A stretch of DNA of 64,000 nt from Vicinamibacterales bacterium (GCA_041394705.1 JAWKHS010000006.1:248001-312000); one strand, 5' to 3'. Counted from the first letter of the stretch, positions 51,365 to 60,664 are shown. Translations and numbers: made by a program. Notes: generated by a model not told the origin, from the sequence alone.

Positions 51365-51701
51365 GGCCGTCAGGAGTGCAAGCGAGGTGCCGCGACGCCG
51401 ACACCGTGCAGGCGTGCACGGAACCGGCGGGATGTGCCCGCGCTGCGCACGCAGCGGTCGGAGTCGTTGTCTGCTCCTGGTACAGGCGATCTCGAAATCG
51501 ATCGCGCGTTTCGTGATCGGCGCGCCAATCCCGTCATCGACAGCGATCAATCGCGTCAGTCGGCGCGCGACGATCGATCGCGTGCCAATGCGAAGGGATG
51601 ATGAATTCCGCGCGGACGTGGTCCATGCCGCCCGTACGCGCGGTGCGCGCCCAGGCCCGGGCCGTTCGTCCTTCGTGTGAGTGGGTGAGCGCCCGTTTCG
51701 C
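51365..51701. other. Non-coding 337-bp stretch with ATCrATCGCG repeats
   Basis: No frame here looks like a gene on either strand. The decamer ATCrATCGCG occurs at 51497, 51546 and 51573, and GCGyGCCAATsC at 51520-51529 and 51580-51591. Otherwise nothing recognisable. It is the upstream region of the matrixin gene and downstream of the Arg-rich pair. Confidence 0.5.
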
Positions 51702-52046
51702 CTAGGCGAGCGAGGCGCGCGCGTCGCGGGTGCGACGGCTCTTCCGGCGGCGTTCGACGCCCATCGGCGCGCCGCGATTCTCCTGCCGGCGATCGCCCAT
51801 GGCCCGGCGTTCGCGCACCGTCTGCCGTTCGCCGCGCGCGGCGCCGCCATCGGACAGGGACTTCGACATCTCGCGCTGGAGGCGCACGGCGCGCCTCGTG
51901 GGATCCACGACTTCGAGCAGCGCGTCGTGCACGGCCTTGGCGGATTTGTCGCCCGAGGGTCCGAAGCGCTCGCGCAGGAACGTCGCGGCGGCCAGCACCG
52001 CCTGGCGCTGCCACAGATCGAGCGTCACCCCGCGGCCGTTAGGCAT
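51702..52046 (-). CDS. Small Arg-rich hypothetical protein B
   Basis: 114 residues. The N-terminal half is a predicted helical domain (LDLWQRQAVLAAATFLRERF, then KAVHDALLEVVDP); the C-terminal half is very basic (GERQTVRERR, GVERRRKSRRTRDAR). No family recognised. The start overlaps the preceding gene by 8 nt, so the two are likely translated together. The basic tail could bind nucleic acid or membrane. Confidence 0.5.
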   Translation of the reverse strand: MPNGRGVTLDLWQRQAVLAAATFLRERFGPSGDKSAKAVHDALLEVVDPTRRAVRLQREMSKSLSDGGAARGERQTVRERRAMGDRRQENRGAPMGVERRRKSRRTRDARASLA

Positions 52047-52476
52047 CGAAGCGCACCAGCAGCGCCTCGGGAACGACGGGCGACTCGGGGTCGGTGGCGC
52101 GGGCGGGCTGCGCGAAGTAGTCGCGCGTCAGGCCGATGCCCGCCGCGGTCCGGGCGGCCCCGCGCCGATCGCCCTGGCGGTCATCGACGCCAGAGCGGCG
52201 TTCGGCGCCGTAGGGCGATCCCTGGCTCTCGACGCGCCGATCGGCGCGCCGGCGGTCGGGCCGCGCGCGACGGCGTTCCCGTTCACCCGGCGGGAGCACC
52301 GCGAGCCGCGTCGACGCGGCGAACGGGCGATGACCGACGGACGCGCCCGCTCCGGACCGGAACCCCGGCCCCGGAGACGGACGCGACGCCGGTGTGGGCA
52401 CTGGGGGAGGCCCGACCTCGATCGCCGTGCGGAGGCGCGACATGGCGGCCAGCGCCGCCTGTTTGAGAACAGTCAT
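52039..52476 (-). CDS. Small Arg-rich hypothetical protein A
   Basis: 145 residues from the ATG at 52476. A short helix (MTVLKQAALAAMSRLRTAIE) leads into a Pro-rich stretch, an Arg-rich segment (GERERRRARPDRRRADRRVE, then ERRSGVDDRQGDRR), and a hydrophobic C-terminus (VVPEALLVRFDA). No family recognised. The ERR..DRR pattern is shared with the following gene and is reminiscent of the basic stretches near PilZ domains, although no PilZ fold is visible. Confidence 0.5.
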   Translation of the reverse strand: MTVLKQAALAAMSRLRTAIEVGPPPVPTPASRPSPGPGFRSGAGASVGHRPFAASTRLAVLPPGERERRRARPDRRRADRRVESQGSPYGAERRSGVDDRQGDRRGAARTAAGIGLTRDYFAQPARATDPESPVVPEALLVRFDA

Positions 52477-52570
52477 CCGACCGCGGACAACAAATCTCCG
52501 CCTTGGATCCCTTCGGTGGAAATCCTCGGCCGATTCGCGTCCGCGGCAGGCTATCGAGCAAGAAGCGTGC

Positions 52571-53794
52571 TCAGGATCGGTCTTCCTGCACCCGTCCGAA
52601 GCCGAAGGCGTCGTCGGCAGACTCGGACGTGCGCTCGATGGCACGCGCGAGCATGCGGCTGGCCATCCAGGCCAGCACGGGATCGCCGTCGGTGCCGAAC
52701 GAGAAGAGTTGATGCGGGTATTGCCGGTGCGGCCCCACGAGCGGAAACCGATCCGGCGCGGCCACGACGGGCGTGGACCAGCCGAACTCCGGCTTGAGTC
52801 CGACGATGACGGGAAAGCGCTTGAGGCACTCGTACATGAGCTGGCCCGTGCGCTGCACGACGGCGGCCGCCCGGCGCTTCTCGTCGAGGATCGGCCCGTC
52901 GCCGCCCGTGAGCAGCAGGCGCCCGTCGTTCGTGGCCGACACCGCCACCTGCGCCTGCGCGTCGTACAGGACGACCGATGCGAGGCCGACGGCGCGCCGC
53001 ATCGCCGCCGGCATGGGCGCGGTCAGCACGTGGTAGCGCGCGAACCCGCGGACGTGGCGGTCGAGCGTCGGCGCGAGGACGCCCGGCGCGTCGGTGCTCA
53101 CCACGACGCGCGGCGTGACGACGCTGCGCGAGCCGACGTGCACGGTGGCCTCGGTGCGGGTGAACGTGATCCGCGACACGGCGCAGCGCTCGAACACCTT
53201 CACGCGGGCGGCGGACATCCTGGCGGCGGCGCCAGCCACCACGCGCGCGGGATTCACGATCCCGGCGCCCGCGATCTGGATCGCGGCCGTGGCGTCGGCC
53301 GACGTGGCCTTCGAGAGTCGCGCCCCGGTCAGGGCGGCGGCGGAGAGACCCGCCGCCTCGCGGGCCGTCACGTCCCGGTCCCAACCCTTCGTGCCGGCGT
53401 CGGCCAGCGAGAGCAGCGTCCGCGAATCGCGGCCCGGGATCCGGGCCTTCTTCAGCCCGGCGTCGAGCGCACGGCCCGCCTCGCCGACGGCGGTCATGAG
53501 CGCCCGCGCCATCCGGCGGCCGTGAGTGGCCTCGAGGCTCCGGTAGTCATGAGCCAGCAGGAGGCTCGTGAGGCCGCAGGCCGCCGAGCTGTCTCCGGCG
53601 CCCACGCGCCCGGCGTCGAGCAGGACCACGTCGTGGCCCGCGATCTTGAGGGCCGTGGCCGTCAGCATGCCCGTCAGCCCGCCGCCGACCACGACGACGT
53701 CGGCGTGCTCGGCGCCGAGGGTGGTCGGAAACGATCTGGGCCTGGCGGGCGTCACGAGCGCCCACGGCGAGACACCGTATCGCGTGCGGCTCAT
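52571..53794 (-). CDS. FAD-dependent oxidoreductase (DAO family)
   Basis: 407 residues. The N-terminal dinucleotide fold is DVVVVGGGLTGMLTATALKI (about 32-51). GDSSAACGLTSLLLA follows at about 67-81, and the C-terminal LVGPHRQYPHQLFSFGTDGD (about 357-376) is the second FAD contact of glycine-oxidase/GlpA-type enzymes. No signal peptide; probably soluble. Substrate unknown. A TACAAT lies 14 nt before the ATG. Confidence 0.88.
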   Translation of the reverse strand: MSRTRYGVSPWALVTPARPRSFPTTLGAEHADVVVVGGGLTGMLTATALKIAGHDVVLLDAGRVGAGDSSAACGLTSLLLAHDYRSLEATHGRRMARALMTAVGEAGRALDAGLKKARIPGRDSRTLLSLADAGTKGWDRDVTAREAAGLSAAALTGARLSKATSADATAAIQIAGAGIVNPARVVAGAAARMSAARVKVFERCAVSRITFTRTEATVHVGSRSVVTPRVVVSTDAPGVLAPTLDRHVRGFARYHVLTAPMPAAMRRAVGLASVVLYDAQAQVAVSATNDGRLLLTGGDGPILDEKRRAAAVVQRTGQLMYECLKRFPVIVGLKPEFGWSTPVVAAPDRFPLVGPHRQYPHQLFSFGTDGDPVLAWMASRMLARAIERTSESADDAFGFGRVQEDRS

Positions 53795-53867
53795 CCGGGT
53801 TGGCGGGAATTGTAATGGATCGCTCGCGCCATCCCGGGACGGCCCGCGCACAGCGACCACGCCGGCG

Positions 53868-54953
53868 CTACGGCCGGGCTTCCCTGTCCAGCAGCGCGGC
53901 CTTGCGCCGCGCGCCCCAGCGATAGCCGCCGCTTCCCCCGGTGGCCGGGACCACCCGGTGGCACGGGACCACCAGCGCCACGGGATTGGAGGCACAGGCC
54001 CGGGCCACCGCCCGCACCGCGCGCGGGCGGCCGATTGCCGACGCGATGGCCTGATAGGTGCGCGTCTCACCGGGCGGGATGTCCCGAAGCGCCTTCCACA
54101 CCTGCCACTGGAACGCCGTGCCCTGGACGTCCAGCGGCACGTCGGGCGTGGTGGCCGGCCGCCGGCGGACCGCATCCGCGACGGCGCGTGCCCACGGCCC
54201 GGACGGGCCGGGACGGACGTCGGCCCGCGGGAACTCGCGCCGGAGCTCGGCCGCCAGTGCGTCGTCCGACGCGCCGAGTTTCACCGCGCACACGCCCCTG
54301 GCCGTGCCGGCCACGAGGAGCCGCCCGAGGGCCGACGCGACCACGGAATAGACGATGGTCTCGCCCGGCGCGCCGAGACGGTAGGCGGCTGGCGCCAGGC
54401 CCCGTCCGGTCGGTTTCTGGTCCGACACGCGGCTGGGCGAACCGTATCCGGCGTCGTAGGTGGCCGTCGTGACGTCGCGGCCCGCGCGCAGCGACCGGCG
54501 GAAGCGCTCGGCCCGGCAGGCCGCCTGGAACTCCCGCGGGGAGACGCCGGTGTGCGCGGTGAACGCGCGCTGCAGGTGCGAGCGGCTCAGGCCGACCTTC
54601 CGCGCCAGGTCCTCCAGCACGACGGTCTCGGCGGCGTGGCTCCGGAGGAACGCCGCGGCGAGCGCCACGGCACGGGTCGCCGCGGAGACGGGGCGGTCGC
54701 CGGAGGGACGGCAGCGAAGGCAGGCGCGGTAGCCGGCCTGCTCGGCCGCGTCCGGCGTGCCGAAGAAGCGCACGCGGTCCCGCCGCGGCCGGCGGCTCGG
54801 ACACGAGGGCCGGCAATACACGCCTGTCGACGTGACGGCATAGACGAACTGGCCATCCGCCGTGCGGGCACGGCCGGCGACGGCGCGCCATCGACGATCG
54901 TCGATCGAGAGGGCCGGCGGCATGAACGTGGAGGTCGTGGGCTCGAGCATCAT
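53868..54953 (-). CDS. ada: Ada: methylphosphotriester-DNA/O6-methylguanine repair and regulator
   Basis: 361 residues, the full three-part architecture. N-Ada zinc domain with Cys47, Cys51, Cys78 and Cys81 (GVYCRPSCPSRRPRR, then ACLRCRPSG), an AraC-type helix-turn-helix (about 95-190, LARKVGLSRSHLQRAFTAHT), and a C-terminal O6-methylguanine methyltransferase with PCHRV (acceptor Cys331). One methyl group on the N-terminal Cys would turn it into an activator. The start at 54953 follows TACGCT by 6 nt, so a leaderless mRNA is expected. It is divergent from the acylase gene. Confidence 0.95.
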   Translation of the reverse strand: MMLEPTTSTFMPPALSIDDRRWRAVAGRARTADGQFVYAVTSTGVYCRPSCPSRRPRRDRVRFFGTPDAAEQAGYRACLRCRPSGDRPVSAATRAVALAAAFLRSHAAETVVLEDLARKVGLSRSHLQRAFTAHTGVSPREFQAACRAERFRRSLRAGRDVTTATYDAGYGSPSRVSDQKPTGRGLAPAAYRLGAPGETIVYSVVASALGRLLVAGTARGVCAVKLGASDDALAAELRREFPRADVRPGPSGPWARAVADAVRRRPATTPDVPLDVQGTAFQWQVWKALRDIPPGETRTYQAIASAIGRPRAVRAVARACASNPVALVVPCHRVVPATGGSGGYRWGARRKAALLDREARP

Positions 54954-54959
54954 GGCACG

Positions 54960-54965
54960 AGCGTA
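54960..54965 (-). promoter_or_regulatory. -10 box (TACGCT) of ada, leaderless arrangement
   Basis: 6 nt between TACGCT and the first of two consecutive ATGs (54953); no ribosome site. Confidence 0.5.
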
Positions 54966-55073
54966 GGTCCGGTCACCGGCGGCGCGCGATCCGGCGCGTG
55001 CGCCCGAACTCGGACACCCCGTGCGCGGCGGCGTGTCGAGGCCGCGACGGGAACCGTTCCAGGCAATGGGCTC

Positions 55074-55079
55074 TAGAAT
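55074..55079 (+). promoter_or_regulatory. -10 box (TAGAAT) of the acylase gene, leaderless arrangement
   Basis: TAGAAT ends 6 nt before the ATG at 55086; the gap ccggac has no Shine-Dalgarno. Confidence 0.55.
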
Positions 55080-55085
55080 CCGGAC

Positions 55086-57524
55086 ATGCGACGGCGCCTG
55101 CTGCGTGCGGTCCTCTGGCTGACCGGACTCGCGATCGCGGCCGCGATCACGGCGACGGTGGGCGCGCGAGTCCTGCTGGGACGCAGCCTGCCGGTGGTGG
55201 ACGGCGAGGTGACGGTGCCGGGCCTGTCGGCGCCGGTGACGGTCGCGCGCGACGATCTCGGAATCCCGACGATCACGGCCGCGTCCCGCGTGGACCTGGC
55301 GCGGGCGATCGGATTCGTTCACGCGCAGGACCGCTTCTTCCAGATGGATCTGCAGCGGCGCCAGCCGGCGGGGGAGCTGGCCGCGCTCGTCGGACCGGCC
55401 GCCCTCGCGTCCGATCGCGCGCAGCGCCGCCACCGCTTCCGCGACGTCGCCCGGCGCGCACTGGCGCAGAGCGCTCCGGCGTATCGCGCGGAGCTCGAGG
55501 CGTACGCCGACGGCGTGAACGCCGGCCTCGCGGCGCTCGGAGCGCGGCCCTTCGAGTACTTCGCGCTCCGCACGACGCCCGAGCCATGGCGCGCCGAAGA
55601 CACGGTGCTGACGCTGCTGGCGATGTGGGTCACGCTGCAGGGCGCACAACCCGAGTACGAACGGGCGCTCGGCGCGCTCGCCGACGCGCTGCCGCCGCCC
55701 ATGTTCGAGTTCCTCGCGAGCCGCGCGACCGATTGGGAGAGTCCCATCGACGGGCCGCCGATGCCGGTGGCCCCGGTGCCCGGCCCGGACGTCGCGGACC
55801 TGCGCCAGCTGCCGGCGCCGAGGGCGGCTCGCGCGACGCCGGACGCGCCACGGCCAGGCGCGTGGCCCTGGTGGGCGCGGCTGCCGGCGGACGAGGACGC
55901 CACCATCGGCAGCAACAACTGGGCGGTGTCGGGCGCGCGGTCCACGACCGGGAGCGCGATCGTCGCCAACGACATGCACCTGCGGCTCTCGGTGCCGAAC
56001 ATCTGGTACCGGGCCACCTATGTCGTCCCGGACGAGACGCGTCCCGGCGCCACGCGGACGCTCTCCGGCGTGACGCTTCCGGGCGGGCCGCAACTGGCCG
56101 TGGGCACCAACGGCGACATCGCCTGGGGGTTCACGAACACCGGCGGCGACTGGACGGACCTCGTCGTCGTCGAGCCGCTGCCGGGCGATGCCTCTCGCTA
56201 TCGCACACCGGAAGGCCCGCGGGCGTTCGAGGTCTTCCAGGAATCGATCGCCGTCCGCGGCGGCGCGCCGGTGACGCTCGACGTGCGCTGGACGATCTGG
56301 GGGCCCATCATCGGCCGCGACCACCGCGGGCGCGAGCTGGCCCAGCGCTGGGTCGCGCACGATGCCGCCATCCTGTCGACCGACCCCTCGCGCATCGCGG
56401 GCGCGCGGTCGGTGGACGACGCGCTGCGTCTGGCCGTGGGCGCCGCGGCGCCGGCGCAGAACCTGGTGGTGGGCGATTCGGCCGGCCACATCGCCTGGAC
56501 CATCTACGGCGCGGTGCCCCGCCGGACGGGCTTCACCGGCGAGGTGCCGGAGTCGTGGGCGGACGGCAGCCGGCGCTGGGACGGCTACCTCGGCTTCGAG
56601 GAGCACCCGCGCGTCGTGGATCCGCCCGAGGGCTATGTCTGGACGGCCAACGCCCGCGTGGTCGGCGGGGCGATGGGCGCCCGGATCGGCGACGGCGGGT
56701 TCGCTGACGGCATCAGGGCCTGGATGATCCGCGACGACCTCGCACGGCTCGAGAAGGCGGACGAGCGTGCGATGTTCGCCATCCAGCTGGACGACCGCTC
56801 GGTGTTCCTCGAACGGTGGCGCGAGGTCTTCCTCCACGTCCTGACGCCTGAGGCCGCCCGGGCCGCGCCGATGCGGGCCGCGGCCCGCCGCCTCGTCGAT
56901 GCCGAGTGGCCGGGCCGCGCGGCCGTCGGTTCGGCCGCCTACCGACTGGTCCGGGTGTTCCGGCTCGAGACGCAGCGCCTGGCCCTGGACGCGGTGCTGG
57001 CCGCGGCCGGCCCCTCCGCGGACACCCTCGATCTCTCCCCGATTCGTCGGCTCGAAGGCCCGCTGTGGCGCCTCGTCAGCGAGCGCCCGGCGCACCTGCT
57101 GGCACCGGGCTACGACTCCTGGGACGCCGTCCTCCTCGCGGCGGCGGATCGGGCCATCGCCTCCATGGCGGCGGACGGCAACCTGGCGTCGAGCACGTGG
57201 GGCGAGGCCAACCGCGCCGACATCGCGCACCCGCTGGCCGCGGCGATGCCGGTGCTCAGGCGATGGCTGGGCATGCCGCGCGATCCGCTGCCCGGCGACG
57301 TCTACATGCCCCGCGTCGGGACGCCCCGATCGGGGGCGTCGGAACGCTTCGTGGCGTCGCCCGGTCACGAGGATCAGGCGCTGCTGCACATGCCGGGCGG
57401 TCAGAGCGGCCACCCGCTGTCGGCGCACTTCGCCGACCAGCAGCACGCGTGGGTGGCAGGCGAGCCGTCGCCGCTGCTGCCCGGGCGGCCGGTGCACGTC
57501 CTCGCACTGACACCGGCGCGCTGA
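55086..57524 (+). CDS. Penicillin-acylase-family Ntn hydrolase
   Basis: 812 residues with an N-terminal membrane/signal helix (8-32). The precursor is expected to self-cleave before Ser276 in GSNNWAVSG, making Ser276 the N-terminal nucleophile of the large subunit. The alpha subunit carries VARDDLGIPTITA and GFVHAQDRFFQMDLQRRQPA (about 97-116). Downstream signatures VANDMHL, GVTLPGGPQLAVGTNGDIAW and FGQxxSGHP-like MPGGQSGHPLSAHFADQ are present. These enzymes hydrolyse amides such as penicillins or acyl-homoserine lactones; quorum-quenching is possible but unproven. Confidence 0.93.
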   Translation: MRRRLLRAVLWLTGLAIAAAITATVGARVLLGRSLPVVDGEVTVPGLSAPVTVARDDLGIPTITAASRVDLARAIGFVHAQDRFFQMDLQRRQPAGELAALVGPAALASDRAQRRHRFRDVARRALAQSAPAYRAELEAYADGVNAGLAALGARPFEYFALRTTPEPWRAEDTVLTLLAMWVTLQGAQPEYERALGALADALPPPMFEFLASRATDWESPIDGPPMPVAPVPGPDVADLRQLPAPRAARATPDAPRPGAWPWWARLPADEDATIGSNNWAVSGARSTTGSAIVANDMHLRLSVPNIWYRATYVVPDETRPGATRTLSGVTLPGGPQLAVGTNGDIAWGFTNTGGDWTDLVVVEPLPGDASRYRTPEGPRAFEVFQESIAVRGGAPVTLDVRWTIWGPIIGRDHRGRELAQRWVAHDAAILSTDPSRIAGARSVDDALRLAVGAAAPAQNLVVGDSAGHIAWTIYGAVPRRTGFTGEVPESWADGSRRWDGYLGFEEHPRVVDPPEGYVWTANARVVGGAMGARIGDGGFADGIRAWMIRDDLARLEKADERAMFAIQLDDRSVFLERWREVFLHVLTPEAARAAPMRAAARRLVDAEWPGRAAVGSAAYRLVRVFRLETQRLALDAVLAAAGPSADTLDLSPIRRLEGPLWRLVSERPAHLLAPGYDSWDAVLLAAADRAIASMAADGNLASSTWGEANRADIAHPLAAAMPVLRRWLGMPRDPLPGDVYMPRVGTPRSGASERFVASPGHEDQALLHMPGGQSGHPLSAHFADQQHAWVAGEPSPLLPGRPVHVLALTPAR

Positions 57525-57603
57525 GGGCGGGGCTCCCGGGAAAGGCGCACCGGACCGCCGGGTCCGTGGTACGCTGCGGCACCGCCCCTCCGGTACGCCG
57601 CAC

Positions 57604-58884
57604 ATGTACCCAGTCCAGGTCGCGCTGCTCGGCACGGAGGCGCTCGTCATGGCCGCGCTCGTCCTCGGGCTGTTCCGCAGCCGGACGATGCTCGGGCTCT
57701 CGCCCCTCTACATCGTCATCGGCGGGTTCCAGTACCTCGAGGCCTCCCTGTCGCTGCGCGTCGAGGTCGCGCCAGGTTGGGCGATCTACCCGGCGTCCAC
57801 CGTCATGTTCACGGCCACGCTCCTGGCGGTGCTGCTGGTCTACATCAAGGAGGAGACCCGCGAAGCCCGGAAGCTCGTGTACGGGCTGGTCCTGGCGAAC
57901 GCCGGGCTCTCGCTCGTGTCGATGCTCGTCGGCGAGCACGTACGCATTCCCGGATCCGAGGTCCCGGCGGGCCTCACGACGTCCGCGCTCCAGGGCAGCG
58001 CGTGGGTGGCGCTGGTCGGCACGGTGCTGCTGCTGCTGGACTCCATCGGCATCATCCTCGTCTACGAGTACGCCAGCCGCTTCACGACGAGCCTGTTCGC
58101 GCGCGCCTCGCTCGCCCTCCTCGTCATCGCGGCCTTCGACAACTGCCTGTTCACGCTCTTCGTCCAGGGCCGCAATCCGGCGCTGCCGCAGCTCATGGCC
58201 GCCGGGCTGGCGGGCAAGACCTCGGCCGCGCTCTTCTACGCGATCATGGGCTCCGCCTATCTCCGGTGGTTCGAGCCTGACGCGGCAACCGTGGGAACCG
58301 GCGACGTCGCCGACGTGTTCCAGAAGCTCACCTACCGGCAGCTCTACGAGCAGGCCCGGACGCGGATGACACGCGACGCGCTCACCGATCTCTACAACCG
58401 CGGCTACTTCGACGAGATGCTGCCGCGTGCGCTGGCGCAGGCCGAACGTTACCAGCACCCGCTGAGCGTGATGGTCGTCGACGTGGACCACTTCAAGTCG
58501 TTCAACGACAACCACAGCCACCTCGTGGGCGACCGCGTGTTGAAGCTCGTCGCCGAGACGCTGAAGGAACACGCGCGCGCCGCCGACACGGTCTGCCGGT
58601 ACGGCGGGGACGAGTTCGTCGTGGTGCTGTCGAGTGCCGACGCCGCCAACGCCGGCGCCTTCGCGGAGCGCTTCCGGCGTCGTCTCCGGGAGCGCGCGCG
58701 CACCGTGCTGGCCGACGTGGACGCGGATCTCACGGTGACGGTGGGCATCGCGACGTTCCTCGAGGACGAGATGGCCCGGACGCCCGCGGATCTCCTCGGC
58801 CTCGCCGACAGCCGGCTCTACGTGGGCAAGCGCGCGGGACGCAACCGCGTCGTCTGGACGGATCAGGCCGCGACGGCACGGTGA
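57604..58884 (+). CDS. Diguanylate cyclase with multi-helix membrane sensor
   Basis: 426 residues. Seven hydrophobic helices fill 1-225, loosely like the VUT/YhhQ transporter fold (ASTVMFTATLLAVLLVYIKE), which suggests a membrane sensor. A GGDEF domain follows (about 258-420) with DALTDLYNRGYFDEML, VDVDHFKSFNDNHSHLVGD and an intact YGGDEF. The RAAD five residues before GGDEF is a complete inhibitory I-site, so the enzyme should be feedback-inhibited by cyclic di-GMP. No EAL domain. Confidence 0.93.
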   Translation: MYPVQVALLGTEALVMAALVLGLFRSRTMLGLSPLYIVIGGFQYLEASLSLRVEVAPGWAIYPASTVMFTATLLAVLLVYIKEETREARKLVYGLVLANAGLSLVSMLVGEHVRIPGSEVPAGLTTSALQGSAWVALVGTVLLLLDSIGIILVYEYASRFTTSLFARASLALLVIAAFDNCLFTLFVQGRNPALPQLMAAGLAGKTSAALFYAIMGSAYLRWFEPDAATVGTGDVADVFQKLTYRQLYEQARTRMTRDALTDLYNRGYFDEMLPRALAQAERYQHPLSVMVVDVDHFKSFNDNHSHLVGDRVLKLVAETLKEHARAADTVCRYGGDEFVVVLSSADAANAGAFAERFRRRLRERARTVLADVDADLTVTVGIATFLEDEMARTPADLLGLADSRLYVGKRAGRNRVVWTDQAATAR

Positions 58885-58938
58885 GGTCCGCCGGGTCGTG
58901 GCCGTAGAATCGGGCCACGCGCGGCGGCGCGCGGACTG

Positions 58939-59496
58939 ATGAGCGAACGGCACGACCCCGTCATGGCGCCGGGCGGCGCATCCGTCCGGATCCGGCGCGC
59001 GACGCCCGCCGACGCGGCGGCGCTCGCGGAGTTGGGCGCGCGCACGTTCCACGACACCTTCGCCGCCGACAACCGGCCCGAGGACATGGCCGCCCACCTG
59101 GCGTCGGCCTTCGGCGTGCCGCAGCAGACGGCCGAGCTCGCCAGCACCGACTACGTGACGCTGATCGGCGAGATCGACGGGGTCATGGCGGCCTTCGCGC
59201 AGGTGCGGCGGAAGACGGCCCCCGACTGCGTCTCGGGTCCCGCGCCCGTCGAGCTCCACCGCTTCTACGTCGATCGGCCGTGGCACGGCGCCGGCGTGGC
59301 CGCCGTGCTGATGGCCGAGTCGCTCGAGGCGGTTCGCGCACTGGGCGGCCGCACGGTCTGGCTCAGCGTCTGGGAGCGCAACCCCCGCGCCATCGCGTTC
59401 TACACGAAGCAGGGATTCCGCCGGGCCGGCACGACCGAGTTCTGGGTCGGCCCGGACTGCCAGACGGACCACGTGCTGGAACGGCCTGTGGACTGA
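58939..59496 (+). CDS. GNAT-family N-acetyltransferase
   Basis: 185 residues. Acetyl-CoA-binding region about 100-125 (HRFYVDRPWHGAGVAAVLMA, the R/Q-x-x-G-x-G/A loop), and the typical C-terminal WLSVWERNPRAIAFYTKQGF (about 141-160). The N-terminal RRATPADAAALAELGARTFH is standard. Substrate unknown; the sequence resembles amino- or diamine acetyltransferases. It follows the GGDEF gene by 54 bp. Confidence 0.92.
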   Translation: MSERHDPVMAPGGASVRIRRATPADAAALAELGARTFHDTFAADNRPEDMAAHLASAFGVPQQTAELASTDYVTLIGEIDGVMAAFAQVRRKTAPDCVSGPAPVELHRFYVDRPWHGAGVAAVLMAESLEAVRALGGRTVWLSVWERNPRAIAFYTKQGFRRAGTTEFWVGPDCQTDHVLERPVD

Positions 59497-59581
59497 GGAT
59501 GACGAGGCGGCCGGCGCGGACCGGCCGACCTCAAGTTCCCGACGGCCGCGCCGATTCCCCCGATGTCGGGAGTCCCCAGCG

Positions 59582-60664
59582 TTGCCGCCGCCCATCACCG
59601 AGCTCGCCCTGTCACGCTCTCCCCGCGATCGGGCGGAAGTGCTGTTCGGCCTCTCCGATCGCCTGCTCGACCTCGTCGCCGACCACGCCCCCGACGACGC
59701 GCTCCTCCAGGTCGATTCCTTCAAGCAGCGCATCGACGCCTGGCGCCGCGACCTGAAGCACGAGCCCGATCCCGCCCGGCTCGCGCAGCTCGTGGCGGAT
59801 GCCGCGGACGACGTCGCCGGCTTCCTGGACCGCGCCCGCGGCTATCGGGCCGACCGCGAGGCCGAGCTCATCGACCTCGTGGAGCTGCTGCGGACCGTGC
59901 TCGAGGCCGTGCGCGGCGAGTCGCAGCAGTTCGAGAACGAACTCGCGCGCTCCACGGCGGCGCTCGGCAGGATGGTGGAGATCGAGGACCTCCGCGAGCT
60001 GAAGCGCGTGCTCAAGCAGGAGGTCGAGGTCCTGCGCGAGGCGGTCGCCGAGCACCGGGCGACCGAGGCGCGCCGTTTCGAGTCGCTCACCTCGCGCGTG
60101 CAGACCCTGGAGCAGTCGCTCGTGAAAGCGCGCGCGGCGGCCGCCACCGACGCCCTGACGAACCTGCCGAATCGGGGCGCCTTCGACGTCGAGATCCGCG
60201 AGTGGATCGCGCGGGCCGCCCGCGACGGGCGGGCGTTCTCGGTGGGGATGGTGGACCTCGACGACTTCAAGCGCATCAACGACACCTACGGCCATCCGGT
60301 GGGCGACCGCGTCATCGTCGCGGCGGCCCGCATCCTCCGGGACGCGGTGGGTGACGGCGAGCTCGTGGCCCGCTTCGGCGGCGAGGAGTTCGCGCTGCTG
60401 CTCTCGTCGCCCACGGCCGCCAAGGCGCGTCAGCGCGTGTCGGCCATGCTCGACCTGGTGCCCGAGGTCTACGAGTACGAGCACGACGGCAAGAAGGGGC
60501 GGATCTCCTTCACCTTCAGCGGCGGCGTCGCGTCGTGGGTGGCGGGCGACACGGCGGACTCGATCGTCAAGCGCGCCGACGAGGCGCTCTACGACGCCAA
60601 GCGGCGCGGCAAGCGGCGCGTGGAAGCCCGGCCGCAGGCGCTCCTGCGCTCGCTCATCGGCTGA
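59582..60664 (+). CDS. Diguanylate cyclase, soluble with coiled-coil N-terminus
   Basis: 360 residues from a TTG at 59582; a later start is possible because the first 20 residues are not conserved. Residues 20-185 are almost all helical with heptad character (about 95-185), which suggests dimerisation. A GGDEF domain fills 190-345: DALTNLPNRGAFDVEI, MVDLDDFKRINDTYGHPVGD and active-site FGGEEF. No RxxD I-site precedes it (GDGELVARFGGEEF), so product inhibition is unlikely. No membrane helix. This contrasts with the other cyclase 0.7 kb upstream. Confidence 0.9.
   Translation: MPPPITELALSRSPRDRAEVLFGLSDRLLDLVADHAPDDALLQVDSFKQRIDAWRRDLKHEPDPARLAQLVADAADDVAGFLDRARGYRADREAELIDLVELLRTVLEAVRGESQQFENELARSTAALGRMVEIEDLRELKRVLKQEVEVLREAVAEHRATEARRFESLTSRVQTLEQSLVKARAAAATDALTNLPNRGAFDVEIREWIARAARDGRAFSVGMVDLDDFKRINDTYGHPVGDRVIVAAARILRDAVGDGELVARFGGEEFALLLSSPTAAKARQRVSAMLDLVPEVYEYEHDGKKGRISFTFSGGVASWVAGDTADSIVKRADEALYDAKRRGKRRVEARPQALLRSLIG

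Noticed and set aside
46391..51601. A 1,736-codon open frame on the plus strand opposite the BlaI, TonB-receptor and matrixin genes.
   Set aside because: Its product is Arg/Gly/Val/His-rich without any domain, and it is an antisense shadow caused by high GC with strong third-position bias. The minus-strand genes have clear motifs.
53868..57650. Extension of the ada frame to 1,260 residues at its N-terminal side.
   Set aside because: The extension lies antisense to the acylase gene and has no family resemblance; the Ada domain starts at 54953 with a -10 box 6 nt upstream.
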